From Caballeronia glathei (GTDB lineage Bacteria; Pseudomonadota; Gammaproteobacteria; Burkholderiales; Burkholderiaceae): a stretch of 62,974 nucleotides of DNA. The first letter of the stretch is position 1. Each line of letters begins with the position of its first letter. Shown one piece after another: positions 16,423 to 24,410 of the stretch. Location: contig NZ_JFHC01000049.1 of NCBI RefSeq assembly GCF_000698595.1, forward strand, positions 1-62,974, read 5' to 3'. The translations under genes and the position numbers were made by a program. The notes under the pieces are model-generated. The model was not told the DNA's origin. It ran no database searches and saw nothing but the letters and a program-made list of their open reading frames with translations.

Positions 16423-17352
16423 TCAATGCAGGGCGTCTTTCGCTTCGACTAGTTGAGCCAGCAGTTCGCGGACACCTTCACGCCAGTCCGGCAACTCAAT
16501 ACCGAGCGCTTCGCGAAGCAGCGAAGTATCAAGGCGCGAATTGGAAGGTCTTTGCGCAACCTGTTCGTAATCGGCCGAAGCAATACTCTTAATGCGATCG
16601 CGCGTCGCACGCACGGATACGCCCGCCTCGACAAGCGTGTCCACGATGAAACGCGAATACTCGTACCAGTTCGTCTCCCCCGAGGCGCTCAGGTGGTACA
16701 GGCCAGGCGTCATCGGTTTTTCATTTTTTAGGTAAGCACGGACAGCATGCGCCGTCACGTCTGCAACCAGCGCGGCCGCAGTCGGTGCTCCGCATTGGTC
16801 GAAAACGACCGAGAGCGAATCTCGTGTCTGCGCCGCGCGAGCAATCGATTTTACGAAATTCGCGCCACGCAGCCCGTAGATCCAGCTTGCCCTGAATATG
16901 TAATAGTCGCCGCCGGTTTCGATGACTGCCCTCTCGCCCGCAAGCTTGGTTCTTCCGTATTCAGAAATCGGTTTGGCCTCATCCTGCTCCGTATAGGGCC
17001 GCGCGGCCTTGCCGTCGAAAACGTAGTCAGTCGAATAGTGCACAAACAACGCACCGATCGCGCGCGCCTCTTCCGCAAGGGCACGCGGACCTTCAGCGTT
17101 GACGGCATGAGCCAATTCAACCTCGGTTTCCGCCTGATCGACAGCAGTATATCCACCCGCGTTCACTATTACGTCGGGCTTAACCTTCCGCACGGTGGCG
17201 ACAATCTGCTCTACCGAAGCCAAGTCACATTCACGCCGCGTGACCGCAACTACGCTACCGAGCACGGCCAGACTCCGGCGCAACTCTGTGCCTACCTGGC
17301 CTCCAGCGCCTGTAATCAGAATCACCGGCACAGCGTCCTGATGCTCACTCAT
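16423..17352 (-). CDS. rfbD: dTDP-4-dehydrorhamnose reductase
   Basis: This 309-residue RmlD has the NAD(P)-binding loop ILITGAGGQVGTELRR, VNAGGYTAVDQAE, the catalytic YSTDYVFDG region and YGRTKLAGE (YxxxK). It reduces dTDP-4-dehydro-L-rhamnose to dTDP-L-rhamnose, the donor for the rhamnosyltransferase in this operon. Gene order here is rfbB, rfbD, rfbA, rfbC, with rfbB and rfbD overlapping by 8 bases. Confidence 0.95.
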   Translation of the reverse strand: MSEHQDAVPVILITGAGGQVGTELRRSLAVLGSVVAVTRRECDLASVEQIVATVRKVKPDVIVNAGGYTAVDQAETEVELAHAVNAEGPRALAEEARAIGALFVHYSTDYVFDGKAARPYTEQDEAKPISEYGRTKLAGERAVIETGGDYYIFRASWIYGLRGANFVKSIARAAQTRDSLSVVFDQCGAPTAAALVADVTAHAVRAYLKNEKPMTPGLYHLSASGETNWYEYSRFIVDTLVEAGVSVRATRDRIKSIASADYEQVAQRPSNSRLDTSLLREALGIELPDWREGVRELLAQLVEAKDALH

Positions 17353-18397
17353 TGTTGAGCGACTCCAACCGCCGGTAAGCGCCCGAGGCGACGTCCTGCC
17401 ACCATGAACGATGCGTCAGATACCACTGCACTGTCTTGCGCAGGCCCGTCTCAAACGTCTCCGCAGGTTTCCAGCCAAGCTCACGCTCAAGCTTGCGGGC
17501 ATCAATGGCATAGCGCTGATCGTGACCGGGACGATCCTTCACGAATTCGATCTGGTCGCGGTAGGAGCCGCTCGACTTTGGCTCGAGTTCGTCAAGCAGA
17601 TCGCACAGCGTGTTGACCACATCGATGTTCGTCTTTTCGTTCCAGCCACCGATGTTGTACGTTTCACCGGATACGCCTTTTTCGAGAACGCGCCGAATCG
17701 CCGAGCAGTGGTCGCCGACGTAGAGCCAGTCACGAATGTTCTTGCCATCGCCGTAGACGGGCAACGGTTCCCCAGCGAGGGCGCGCGTGATCACAAGCGG
17801 GATGAGCTTCTCGGGGAAATGATAAGGGCCGTAGTTGTTCGAACAGTTGGTCGTAAGCGTGGGCAGGCCGTAGGTATGATGATACGCGCGCACAAGGTGA
17901 TCCGACGCCGCCTTCGAGGCCGAATAAGGGCTGTTGGGCGCATAAGGAGTGGATTCGGAGAATTGGGGGTCCGTCGCACCCAGTGAACCGAATACCTCAT
18001 CCGTGGACACCGCGAGAAAACGGAACGCGGATTTTTCACTTGGCGAAAGCGCGCTCCAATACGCCCGGCCCGCCTCGAGCAACGTGAACGTGCCGACCAC
18101 ATTCGTCTGCACGAAATCCGCGGGCCCATGAATCGACCGGTCGACGTGGCTTTCCGCCGCAAAATGCAAAATCGCGCGGGGTTTGTGCTCGGCGAGCAGT
18201 GTGTCCATCGCTGCGCGGTCGCAAATGTCGGCACGCGCGAAGACATGCCTTGCGTCGCCCCGCAAGGACTTGAGCGTTCCGAGATTGCCCGCATACGTCA
18301 GCTTGTCGACGTTGAGAACCGCTTCATCGGAGCCCTGCAGCCAGTCAAGCACAAAGTTGGCGCCGATAAACCCGGCGCCGCCCGTCACGAGAATCAT
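17345..18397 (-). CDS. rfbB: dTDP-glucose 4,6-dehydratase
   Basis: The 350-residue RmlB begins MILVTGGAGFIGANFVLDWL and shows FAAESHVDRSI, the active-site STDEVFGSL, YSASKAASDHLVRAY (YxxxK) and NCSNNYGPYHFPEKLIPL. It converts dTDP-glucose to dTDP-4-keto-6-deoxyglucose, the branch point of the two dTDP-sugar routes in this operon. It is the first gene of the cluster, so the promoter region is just upstream. Confidence 0.96.
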   Translation of the reverse strand: MILVTGGAGFIGANFVLDWLQGSDEAVLNVDKLTYAGNLGTLKSLRGDARHVFARADICDRAAMDTLLAEHKPRAILHFAAESHVDRSIHGPADFVQTNVVGTFTLLEAGRAYWSALSPSEKSAFRFLAVSTDEVFGSLGATDPQFSESTPYAPNSPYSASKAASDHLVRAYHHTYGLPTLTTNCSNNYGPYHFPEKLIPLVITRALAGEPLPVYGDGKNIRDWLYVGDHCSAIRRVLEKGVSGETYNIGGWNEKTNIDVVNTLCDLLDELEPKSSGSYRDQIEFVKDRPGHDQRYAIDARKLERELGWKPAETFETGLRKTVQWYLTHRSWWQDVASGAYRRLESLNNE

Positions 18398-18510
18398 AGA
18401 AGCCCTCTGTTTTTAGTCGGCTCGCGCGAAACACTTACCTGAGCCAAACCGCCGAATGTGGAAAATTTTGCGCCAATATTTGACGCGCGGCCTAAATTCT
18501 GGCAATTCCG

Positions 18511-18579
18511 ACCGTCTAAAACATGCCAGTACCGTCTTGGTTAGACGGTGATTATAAAGCCCCCGAATGCAAAAACTAC
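18511..18579 (-). promoter_or_regulatory. Putative rfb operon promoter with overlapping inverted repeats
   Basis: On the minus strand a perfect TATAAT (18556-18551) is preceded, at 17-base spacing, by a weak GTAGTT (18579-18574). Just downstream, where transcription would begin, ACCGTCTAA (18511-18519) faces TTAGACGGT (18541-18549), and a third copy ACCGTCT (18531-18537) can pair with the same right arm. A repressor site or a 5' leader with two alternative hairpins would both fit. The leader from here to rfbB would be about 145 bases. No transcription start is known; this is inferred from motifs only. Confidence 0.45.
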
Positions 18580-18740
18580 ACGCCTAACAACTTGAAACAG
18601 GTCAACGCCGACGGTTGCAAACTTGTGACGACGGACAATTGCGAACACGCTGCCAATCTCCAACCGCGTTTCGCGCACTGCTTCATAATGCTTCGCGACC
18701 TTCTGACTTTCCGCGCAACAATGCGCGAAACGCCCTTCCC

Positions 18741-19583
18741 ATGACCGACCCACGCACTCCCCCGCCCCTCGTCTTCGGCGACCTCCAGGGCTGCCGCGAT
18801 CCCTTCCGGCGGCTCCTGCGCGAAGCCGCGCCCACCGACGACACCCCCCTCTGGTTCGCGGGCGACCTGATCAACCGCGGCCCCGAGTCGCTGCGCACGC
18901 TGCGCGACGTGATCGCGCTCGGCAACCGTGCCACGGTCGTGCTGGGCAACCACGACCTGAACCTGCTCTCCGTCGCGGCGGGCCTGCGCAAGCCGAAAAA
19001 GGGCGACACGCTCGACGAGATCCTCGCCGCGAGGGACGCGGACGATCTCATCGACTGGATTCGGCACAAGCCGCTCGCGCACTTCGAGAACGGCATCCTG
19101 ATGGTTCATGCCGGCGTGCTGCCGCAATGGGATGTGACGCTGACGCTGGAACTGGCTCACGAGCTGGAGCGCGCGCTGCGTGCGCCGAACTGGAAGGAGA
19201 CTCTGGCGTCGCTCTACGGCAACGAGCCGCATCGATGGGAGGAGTCGCTTACGGGCGCCGATCGCCTGCGCGTCACCTACAACGCGCTCACGCGCATCCG
19301 CTTCTGCACGGCCGAAGGCGCGATGGAGTTCGCGAACAACGGCGGCCCGGAAGCCGCGCCGCCCGGCTACATGCCGTGGTTCGAAGTCCCGGGACGCCGC
19401 ACGGAAAACGTGACGGTGGTGTTCGGCCACTGGGCGGCGCTCGGCCTGATGGTCCGCGACGACGTGATATGCCTCGATTCGGGCTGCGTCTGGGGCAACA
19501 GGCTCTCGGCGATGCAACTCGCCGCCGACCCCGCCGAACGCGTTCTCACGCAGGTGAGCTGCGCGCGCACGCCGCCGCGCTAA
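18741..19583 (+). CDS. apaH: Bis(5'-nucleosyl)-tetraphosphatase, symmetrical
   Basis: The 280-residue protein starts MTDPRTPPPLVFGDLQGCRD. It shows the metallophosphatase motifs GDLQGC, GDLINRGPESL, LGNHDLNLL and HAGVLPQW, with FGHWAALG near the C-terminus. It hydrolyses Ap4A to two ADP. The start at 18741 is chosen because upstream in-frame codons do not look coding and the family starts with a short leader before the GD motif. It is divergent from rfbB, with about 340 bases between them. Confidence 0.93.
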   Translation: MTDPRTPPPLVFGDLQGCRDPFRRLLREAAPTDDTPLWFAGDLINRGPESLRTLRDVIALGNRATVVLGNHDLNLLSVAAGLRKPKKGDTLDEILAARDADDLIDWIRHKPLAHFENGILMVHAGVLPQWDVTLTLELAHELERALRAPNWKETLASLYGNEPHRWEESLTGADRLRVTYNALTRIRFCTAEGAMEFANNGGPEAAPPGYMPWFEVPGRRTENVTVVFGHWAALGLMVRDDVICLDSGCVWGNRLSAMQLAADPAERVLTQVSCARTPPR

Positions 19584-20416
19584 CCCGCGGGCTCGGGCGG
19601 CCGCTGCGACGAAAGCGCTTCGTCGGCCTTGCTGGAATCGAGCTCTGTGATGTCCGCCTGCCCGGCTCGCGGCGCGACCGCCTCGCCCTGCATGCGCCGC
19701 AGGGCCGCGTCGACGGCGGCTTGCGCCTCGCTTGCCAACAGCCTCCGGTCAGCACCGGGTGCGAGCGGATCGCAGACATACAGATGCGCCGTCAGCGGCC
19801 CGCCACGCAACAGGGCGTTCAGCGAATCGGCGAGCGTCATGTCGTCGATATAAGCGGGCGCGACCGACTGTGCGCCGCGCGCGTCCTCATACATCAGGCA
19901 AATCGGCTGCACCGGACACGACGCCGACACCGCTGCCTGGAACATGTTCGCGTGAAACGGCAGCAGCTTTTCGCCGCTCGAGGTCGTGCCTTCCGGGAAC
20001 ACGCACATCAGCTCGCCCGCCATCAGACGATTCGCGAGCTCGTGCATGATCCGCTTCGCGTCGCTGCGTTTCTCGCGCTGGATGAACACGGTGCCGAGCT
20101 GCTGCGCGAGCCAGCCGACGATCGGCCACTTGCGGATCTCCGCCTTCGAGACGAACGGCGTCGGCCGCCACGCGTTGATCACGTAGATGTCGATCCACGA
20201 AATGTGATTGCCGACCACCAGCACGCCGGCATCGAGCCGCGCTTCGTCGTTATGGACGACGAGCTTCATGCCCGCGAGCCGCAGCATCTTCAGCGACCAC
20301 GCGCGGTTGAGTTCGCTGCGTTCCTGCGCCGGGAGGCGCGGAAAACGCGTCGCGACGATCCACATTCCGCTGAGCAGGTGGCCGACGAGACGGGCCTTGC
20401 GGAGCGCGAGACGCAT
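19580..20416 (-). CDS. 1-acyl-sn-glycerol-3-phosphate acyltransferase-like protein
   Basis: This 278-residue PlsC-domain protein has VVGNHISWIDIYVI (the H-x4-D acyltransferase motif), AEIRKWPIVGWLAQQLGTVF and FPEGTTSSGEKLLPFHANMF. An N-terminal hydrophobic stretch (ARLVGHLLSGMWIVATRF) suggests membrane attachment. It probably transfers an acyl chain to a lysophospholipid or an ornithine lipid precursor. The ATG at 20416 lies 3 bases after the pyrC' stop, so the two are coupled. The C-terminal 60 residues are variable and low in complexity. Confidence 0.85.
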   Translation of the reverse strand: MRLALRKARLVGHLLSGMWIVATRFPRLPAQERSELNRAWSLKMLRLAGMKLVVHNDEARLDAGVLVVGNHISWIDIYVINAWRPTPFVSKAEIRKWPIVGWLAQQLGTVFIQREKRSDAKRIMHELANRLMAGELMCVFPEGTTSSGEKLLPFHANMFQAAVSASCPVQPICLMYEDARGAQSVAPAYIDDMTLADSLNALLRGGPLTAHLYVCDPLAPGADRRLLASEAQAAVDAALRRMQGEAVAPRAGQADITELDSSKADEALSSQRPPEPAG

Positions 20417-20418
20417 CG

Positions 20419-21696
20419 TCAGCGGGCTTCGTAGGCGAGATGGCCGGACACGATCGTCGCGCGCACGCGGGCCGGCAGCTCGTAGCCGAGGAACGGCGAG
20501 TTGTGCCCCTGGCTCTTCAGCTTGCGCGGATCGACGAGCCATTCGGCCGCCGGATCGAAGATGCACAGATCCGCGATCGCGCCCGCGGCGATGCGCCCGG
20601 CGGGAAGCTTCAGCACGTCGGCGGGCGCGGCGGTGATGCGCGAGAGCGCCTTCGCGAGCGGCACGTTCGCCTCGCGCGCCCACTTCACGGTGAGCGACAG
20701 CAGCAGTTCGAGCCCCGTCGAGCCCGGCGTCGCCTCGGCGAAGGGCAGCAGCTTTTCGTCGTCGTCGAGCGGGGTGTGATCGGAGCAGATCGCGTCGATC
20801 GTGCCGTCGGCGAGGCCCGCGCGGATCGCTTCGCGATCGCGCTGCGAGCGCAGCGGCGGGTCGAGCCGGAACTGCGAATCGAAGTAACCGATGTCGATGT
20901 CGGTCAGATGCACGTGGTTGACCGTGACGTCGCACGTCACCGCGAGCCCCTCGGACTTCGCGACGCGCACGAGCCCGACGCCCGCCGCCGACGACAGATG
21001 CGACAGATGCACCCGCGCGCCGGTCACGCGCATCAGCTCGAAAATCGTGTGCAGCGCGATGGTTTCCGCCGACACCGGCACGCCCGACAGCCCGAGCCGC
21101 GACGCCACCGCGCCGCTCGCCGCCACGCCGCCGCTCGCCATGTATGCGTCCTGCGGGCGCAGCCACACGGTGTAGCCGTAGGTGGTCGCGTATTGCAGCG
21201 CGCGCAGGAGCGTGCGCGTATTTACGATCGGCGTATCGGCCTGCGAGAAGCCGATGCAGCCCGCCTCCGTCAGCTCGACCATTTCCGTGATCGCCTCGCC
21301 CTTCAGCCCGACCGTGAGCGCGCCGAGCGGATAGACGTGCGCCTGATGCAGTTTCTGCGCGCGGAACTTGAGCATCTCGACGAGACCGGGCTCGTCGAGC
21401 ACCGGATCGGTGTCCGGCGGGCACACGAGGCTCGTCACGCCGCCCGCCATCGCCGCAGCCATTTCGGATTCGAGCGTCGCCTTGTGCTCGAAGCCCGGCT
21501 CGCGGAGCCGCGCGGAGAGATCGACGAAGCCCGGCGCGACGGCGAGGCCGGTCGCATCGATGGTCTTCGCCGCGTTGAAGTCGGCGGGCGCGTCGCCGAT
21601 CGCGACGACCCTTCCCGCCGCGATGTACACATCCGCGCGGCGTTCGGTGCCGGCGGCCGGATCGATGAGCGTGCCGCCCTGAATCTGGATCTTCAT
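20419..21696 (-). CDS. pyrC: Dihydroorotase-like protein PyrC' (probably non-catalytic)
   Basis: The 425-residue protein has the dihydroorotase fold (GFVDLSARLREPGFEHKATL, VSLVCPPDTDPVLDEP, HLSHLSSAAGV, DAICSDHTPLDDDEK). In active enzymes the first strand carries the zinc-binding H-x-H (DLHVHLREPG). Here residues 61-63 are Ser-Ala-Arg. This is the pattern of the inactive PyrC' of Pseudomonas, which is known to act as a structural partner of aspartate carbamoyltransferase. Its place right after pyrB fits that role. A separate active dihydroorotase should be encoded elsewhere in the genome. Confidence 0.88.
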   Translation of the reverse strand: MKIQIQGGTLIDPAAGTERRADVYIAAGRVVAIGDAPADFNAAKTIDATGLAVAPGFVDLSARLREPGFEHKATLESEMAAAMAGGVTSLVCPPDTDPVLDEPGLVEMLKFRAQKLHQAHVYPLGALTVGLKGEAITEMVELTEAGCIGFSQADTPIVNTRTLLRALQYATTYGYTVWLRPQDAYMASGGVAASGAVASRLGLSGVPVSAETIALHTIFELMRVTGARVHLSHLSSAAGVGLVRVAKSEGLAVTCDVTVNHVHLTDIDIGYFDSQFRLDPPLRSQRDREAIRAGLADGTIDAICSDHTPLDDDEKLLPFAEATPGSTGLELLLSLTVKWAREANVPLAKALSRITAAPADVLKLPAGRIAAGAIADLCIFDPAAEWLVDPRKLKSQGHNSPFLGYELPARVRATIVSGHLAYEAR

Positions 21697-21743
21697 GTTT
21701 TCTTCTTCAATCGCGCGTTAGTTGCTGCACTTAGTCGCTGTAC

Positions 21744-22799
21744 TTAGTCACTGTTGCCCGCGACGATGCCCATCACGGCCATGCGCACCGCGATGCCGAA
21801 CGTCACCTGGTTCAGGATCACCGACTGCACGCCGTCGGCCACTTGCGAATCGATCTCGACGCCCCGGTTCATCGGCCCCGGATGCATCACGATCGCATCG
21901 GGCGCGGCGAGCGCGAGACGCTCGGGCGTGAGACCCCAGCTCTTGAAATACTCCTGCGCGGACGGCAGCAGCGCGCCGCTCATGCGTTCGTTCTGCAGCC
22001 GCAGCATGATGATCACGTCGACGCCCTTCAAGCCTTCGTCGAGGTTGTGATACACCTGCACGCCCATCTGTTCGAGGTTGCTTGGCAGCAACGTGCGCGG
22101 GCCGATCGCGCGCACTTCGGGCACGCCGAGCGTGGTGAGCGCGTGAATGTCGGAGCGCGCAACGCGCGAATGCAGGATGTCGCCGACGATCGCCACGCGC
22201 AGCTTCGTGAAGTCGCGCTTGTAGTGGCGGATCGTGTACATGTCGAGCAGCCCCTGCGTCGGGTGCGCGTGGCGGCCGTCGCCGGCGTTGATCACGTGCA
22301 CGTGCGGCGCGCAGTGCTCGGCGATCAGATACGGCGCGCCGCTCGACGCGTGGCGCACGACGAACATGTCGGCGTGCATCGCGGAGAGGTTGTTGATGGT
22401 ATCGAGCAGCGACTCGCCCTTGCTCGTCGACGACGCGTTGATGTTCAGGTTCAGCACGTCCGCGGACAGGCGCTTCGCGGCGATCTCGAAGGTCGTGCGG
22501 GTGCGCGTGGAGTTTTCGAAGAACAGGTTGAACACCGATTTGCCGCGCAACAGCGGCACTTTTTTCACTTCGCGGTCGGTGACGCTCACGAACTGCTCGG
22601 CGGTGTCGAGAATATGCGTGACGATCGAGCGCGGCAGCCCTTCGATGGTAAGCAGGTGTTTCAGTTCGCCATTCTTCGTGAGCTGCGGATTACCTTTGAG
22701 AAAGCCGTACCTGAACGTGTCGGATGCGCGCGCGGCGCCCTTGTCCTTATCCTTGTCCGGCGCGTGGCCTTCGGCGGAACCCTGGGTGTCAGTGTTCAT
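21744..22799 (-). CDS. pyrB: Aspartate carbamoyltransferase catalytic subunit
   Basis: The 351-residue protein carries the carbamoyl-phosphate motif FFENSTRTRTTFE, SSTSKGESLLDT, GDGRHAHPTQGLLDMYTI and HPGPMNRGVEIDSQ. It forms carbamoyl-aspartate in pyrimidine synthesis. A 35-residue charged N-terminal extension precedes the family core, which is common in the large class A enzymes that bind PyrC'. It lies between pyrR and pyrC' in one operon. Confidence 0.96.
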   Translation of the reverse strand: MNTDTQGSAEGHAPDKDKDKGAARASDTFRYGFLKGNPQLTKNGELKHLLTIEGLPRSIVTHILDTAEQFVSVTDREVKKVPLLRGKSVFNLFFENSTRTRTTFEIAAKRLSADVLNLNINASSTSKGESLLDTINNLSAMHADMFVVRHASSGAPYLIAEHCAPHVHVINAGDGRHAHPTQGLLDMYTIRHYKRDFTKLRVAIVGDILHSRVARSDIHALTTLGVPEVRAIGPRTLLPSNLEQMGVQVYHNLDEGLKGVDVIIMLRLQNERMSGALLPSAQEYFKSWGLTPERLALAAPDAIVMHPGPMNRGVEIDSQVADGVQSVILNQVTFGIAVRMAVMGIVAGNSD

Positions 22800-22842
22800 T
22801 TCGATCCTGGGAATGTTTCGATGTATTGCTGCGGCCCGGCGT

Positions 22843-23358
22843 TCAAGCGTTGCGCGCTTCGGTCGTGAAGGTCAGCGTGCCGTCGTCGCGCTGCGCGAGC
22901 ACGAGATTCATGTCGGCGGGCACGTCCACCACGCCGCCCACGAAGCGGGCCGCCACCGGCAGTTCGCGGCCGCCGCGATCGGCGAGCACGGCGAGATCGA
23001 CCGACGCCGGGCGGCCGTAATCATAAAGCTCATTGACCGCCGCGCGCACGGTGCGCCCGGTCGACAATACGTCGTCGATCAGGACGATCCTGCGGTTGTC
23101 CACTTCAAACGGCAGCGAGGTCGGGCTCGCTTGGCTGTGCAGGCCCTTTTTCGCGTAGTCGTCGCGATGCAGCACAACGTTCACCACGCCGAATTCCTTC
23201 ACGTTCAGATCCTTCGCGAGACGCGCCGCGAGCCACACGCCGCCGCTGTAGATGCCGGCAAGCACCGCGCCGTCCGGTTTCGTCAGCGACTCGCCGTGCG
23301 CCGCGCGAATCTGGTCGAGGAGCGCGCGATAGAGCGCCTCGGCGTCAATGGAACTCAT
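22843..23358 (-). CDS. pyrR: Bifunctional pyrimidine regulatory protein / uracil phosphoribosyltransferase
   Basis: This 171-residue PRTase-fold protein has the PRPP loop RIVLIDDVLSTGRTVRAAVN and IYSGGVWLAARLA. It is a PyrR homologue located upstream of pyrB-pyrC'. In Gram-positive bacteria PyrR binds pyr mRNA; in this group either RNA regulation or only uracil salvage activity is possible. I do not see a clear PyrR attenuator before pyrB. Its start overlaps ruvX by 14 bases. Confidence 0.9.
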   Translation of the reverse strand: MSSIDAEALYRALLDQIRAAHGESLTKPDGAVLAGIYSGGVWLAARLAKDLNVKEFGVVNVVLHRDDYAKKGLHSQASPTSLPFEVDNRRIVLIDDVLSTGRTVRAAVNELYDYGRPASVDLAVLADRGGRELPVAARFVGGVVDVPADMNLVLAQRDDGTLTFTTEARNA

Positions 23359-23791
23359 GATCGTCGGGAAGTCCGTCTAGGAATTGTTGGAGGATGATGC
23401 GGGCCGCTTCGGCGTCGATTTCGTCGAAGCGGCCGCGTGCGTTCACGCGCGCCCCGCTCTTCTTCAGGTCGGCCCGGGCTTCGACTGACGAATAGCGCTC
23501 GTCCACCCAGCTGACCGGTACATTGAAGCGTCCGTTGACCTGGTTGCCGAAGCGCTTTGCCTGGCCGGTCATCTCGTGCGGGGTACCGTCGGGATGCAGC
23601 GGCAGGCCGACCACGACGGCTTCGGGTTTCCACTCGTCGATCAGCTTGCCGACCGTCTCGAAGCGGTATTCGCGGTTGCGGTTCTCGAGCACGAGAAGCG
23701 CGCGCGCCTGGCGCGTCAGCGTATTGCCGACGGCGACGCCAATGCGTTTCTCACCATAATCGAATGCCAGGAGAGTCGCAGCACGACTCAT
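23345..23791 (-). CDS. ruvX: Putative pre-16S rRNA nuclease / Holliday junction resolvase-like
   Basis: The 148-residue YqgF/RuvX protein begins with the RNase H-like motif LLAFDYGEKRIGVAVGN and later has VVVGLPLHPDGTPHEMT, VSWVDERYSSVEA and DEIDAEAARIILQQFLD. Family members mature the 5' end of 16S rRNA. It overlaps pyrR and follows yqgE, a conserved gene order in proteobacteria. Confidence 0.93.
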   Translation of the reverse strand: MSRAATLLAFDYGEKRIGVAVGNTLTRQARALLVLENRNREYRFETVGKLIDEWKPEAVVVGLPLHPDGTPHEMTGQAKRFGNQVNGRFNVPVSWVDERYSSVEARADLKKSGARVNARGRFDEIDAEAARIILQQFLDGLPDDHEFH

Positions 23792-23801
23792 GCGTGGCCT
23801 C

Positions 23802-24380
23802 TCATGCGTGGCCCGCCTCGCCGGAGAGCATCGAGCGCGACACGCCGAGCAGCGACAGCGCCGCTTCGAGGCGTTCTTCAGCGGGCACGTCGAAGATGAT
23901 GCGCGGATCGGCTTCGACGGTGAGCCAGCCGTTCTTCGAGATTTCCTCTTCGAGCTGGCCGGCGCCCCAGCCGGCGTGGCCGAGCGTGAGCAGGAACCGC
24001 TCGGGGCCCTTGCCGCTCGCGACCGCTTCGAGCACGTCCTTCGACGTGGTCATCGCGAGGCCGCCCGGCACGCTCATCGACGAGGTATACGGCTCGCCCT
24101 CACCTGCTTCGTGCAGGACAAAACCGCGCTCGGTCTGCACCGGGCCGCCGAAATAGACGGGCAGGTGCACGAGCGGCTCGATCTCGAGTTTCAGGTCAAT
24201 GCGATTGAAGAGCGATTGCAGGTCGATGTCGGTCGGCCGGTTGATGACAAGGCCAAGCGCACCACGCTCGCTGTGATCGCAAAGGTAGACTACAGTCCCC
24301 GAGAACGTCGGATCGGCCATGTTGGGCATGGCGATCAGGAACTGATTCGTCAAATTGATGCGATCGGAAGTCTTGGACAT
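23802..24380 (-). CDS. yqgE: YqgE/AlgH family protein
   Basis: This 192-residue DUF179 protein starts MSKTSDRINLTNQFLIAMPN and shows FSGTVVYLCDHSERGALGLV, INRPTDIDLQSLF, VYFGGPVQTERGFVLH and LTLGHAGWGAGQLEEEI. The biochemical function is not firmly known; AlgH was linked to alginate control in Pseudomonas. The ATG 24380 is the family start, with the photolyase divergent 30 bases away, so the two genes share a very short promoter region. Confidence 0.93.
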   Translation of the reverse strand: MSKTSDRINLTNQFLIAMPNMADPTFSGTVVYLCDHSERGALGLVINRPTDIDLQSLFNRIDLKLEIEPLVHLPVYFGGPVQTERGFVLHEAGEGEPYTSSMSVPGGLAMTTSKDVLEAVASGKGPERFLLTLGHAGWGAGQLEEEISKNGWLTVEADPRIIFDVPAEERLEAALSLLGVSRSMLSGEAGHA

Positions 24381-24410
24381 AATTCGGGATTTTAACAAAG
24401 GCGCTGCGAG

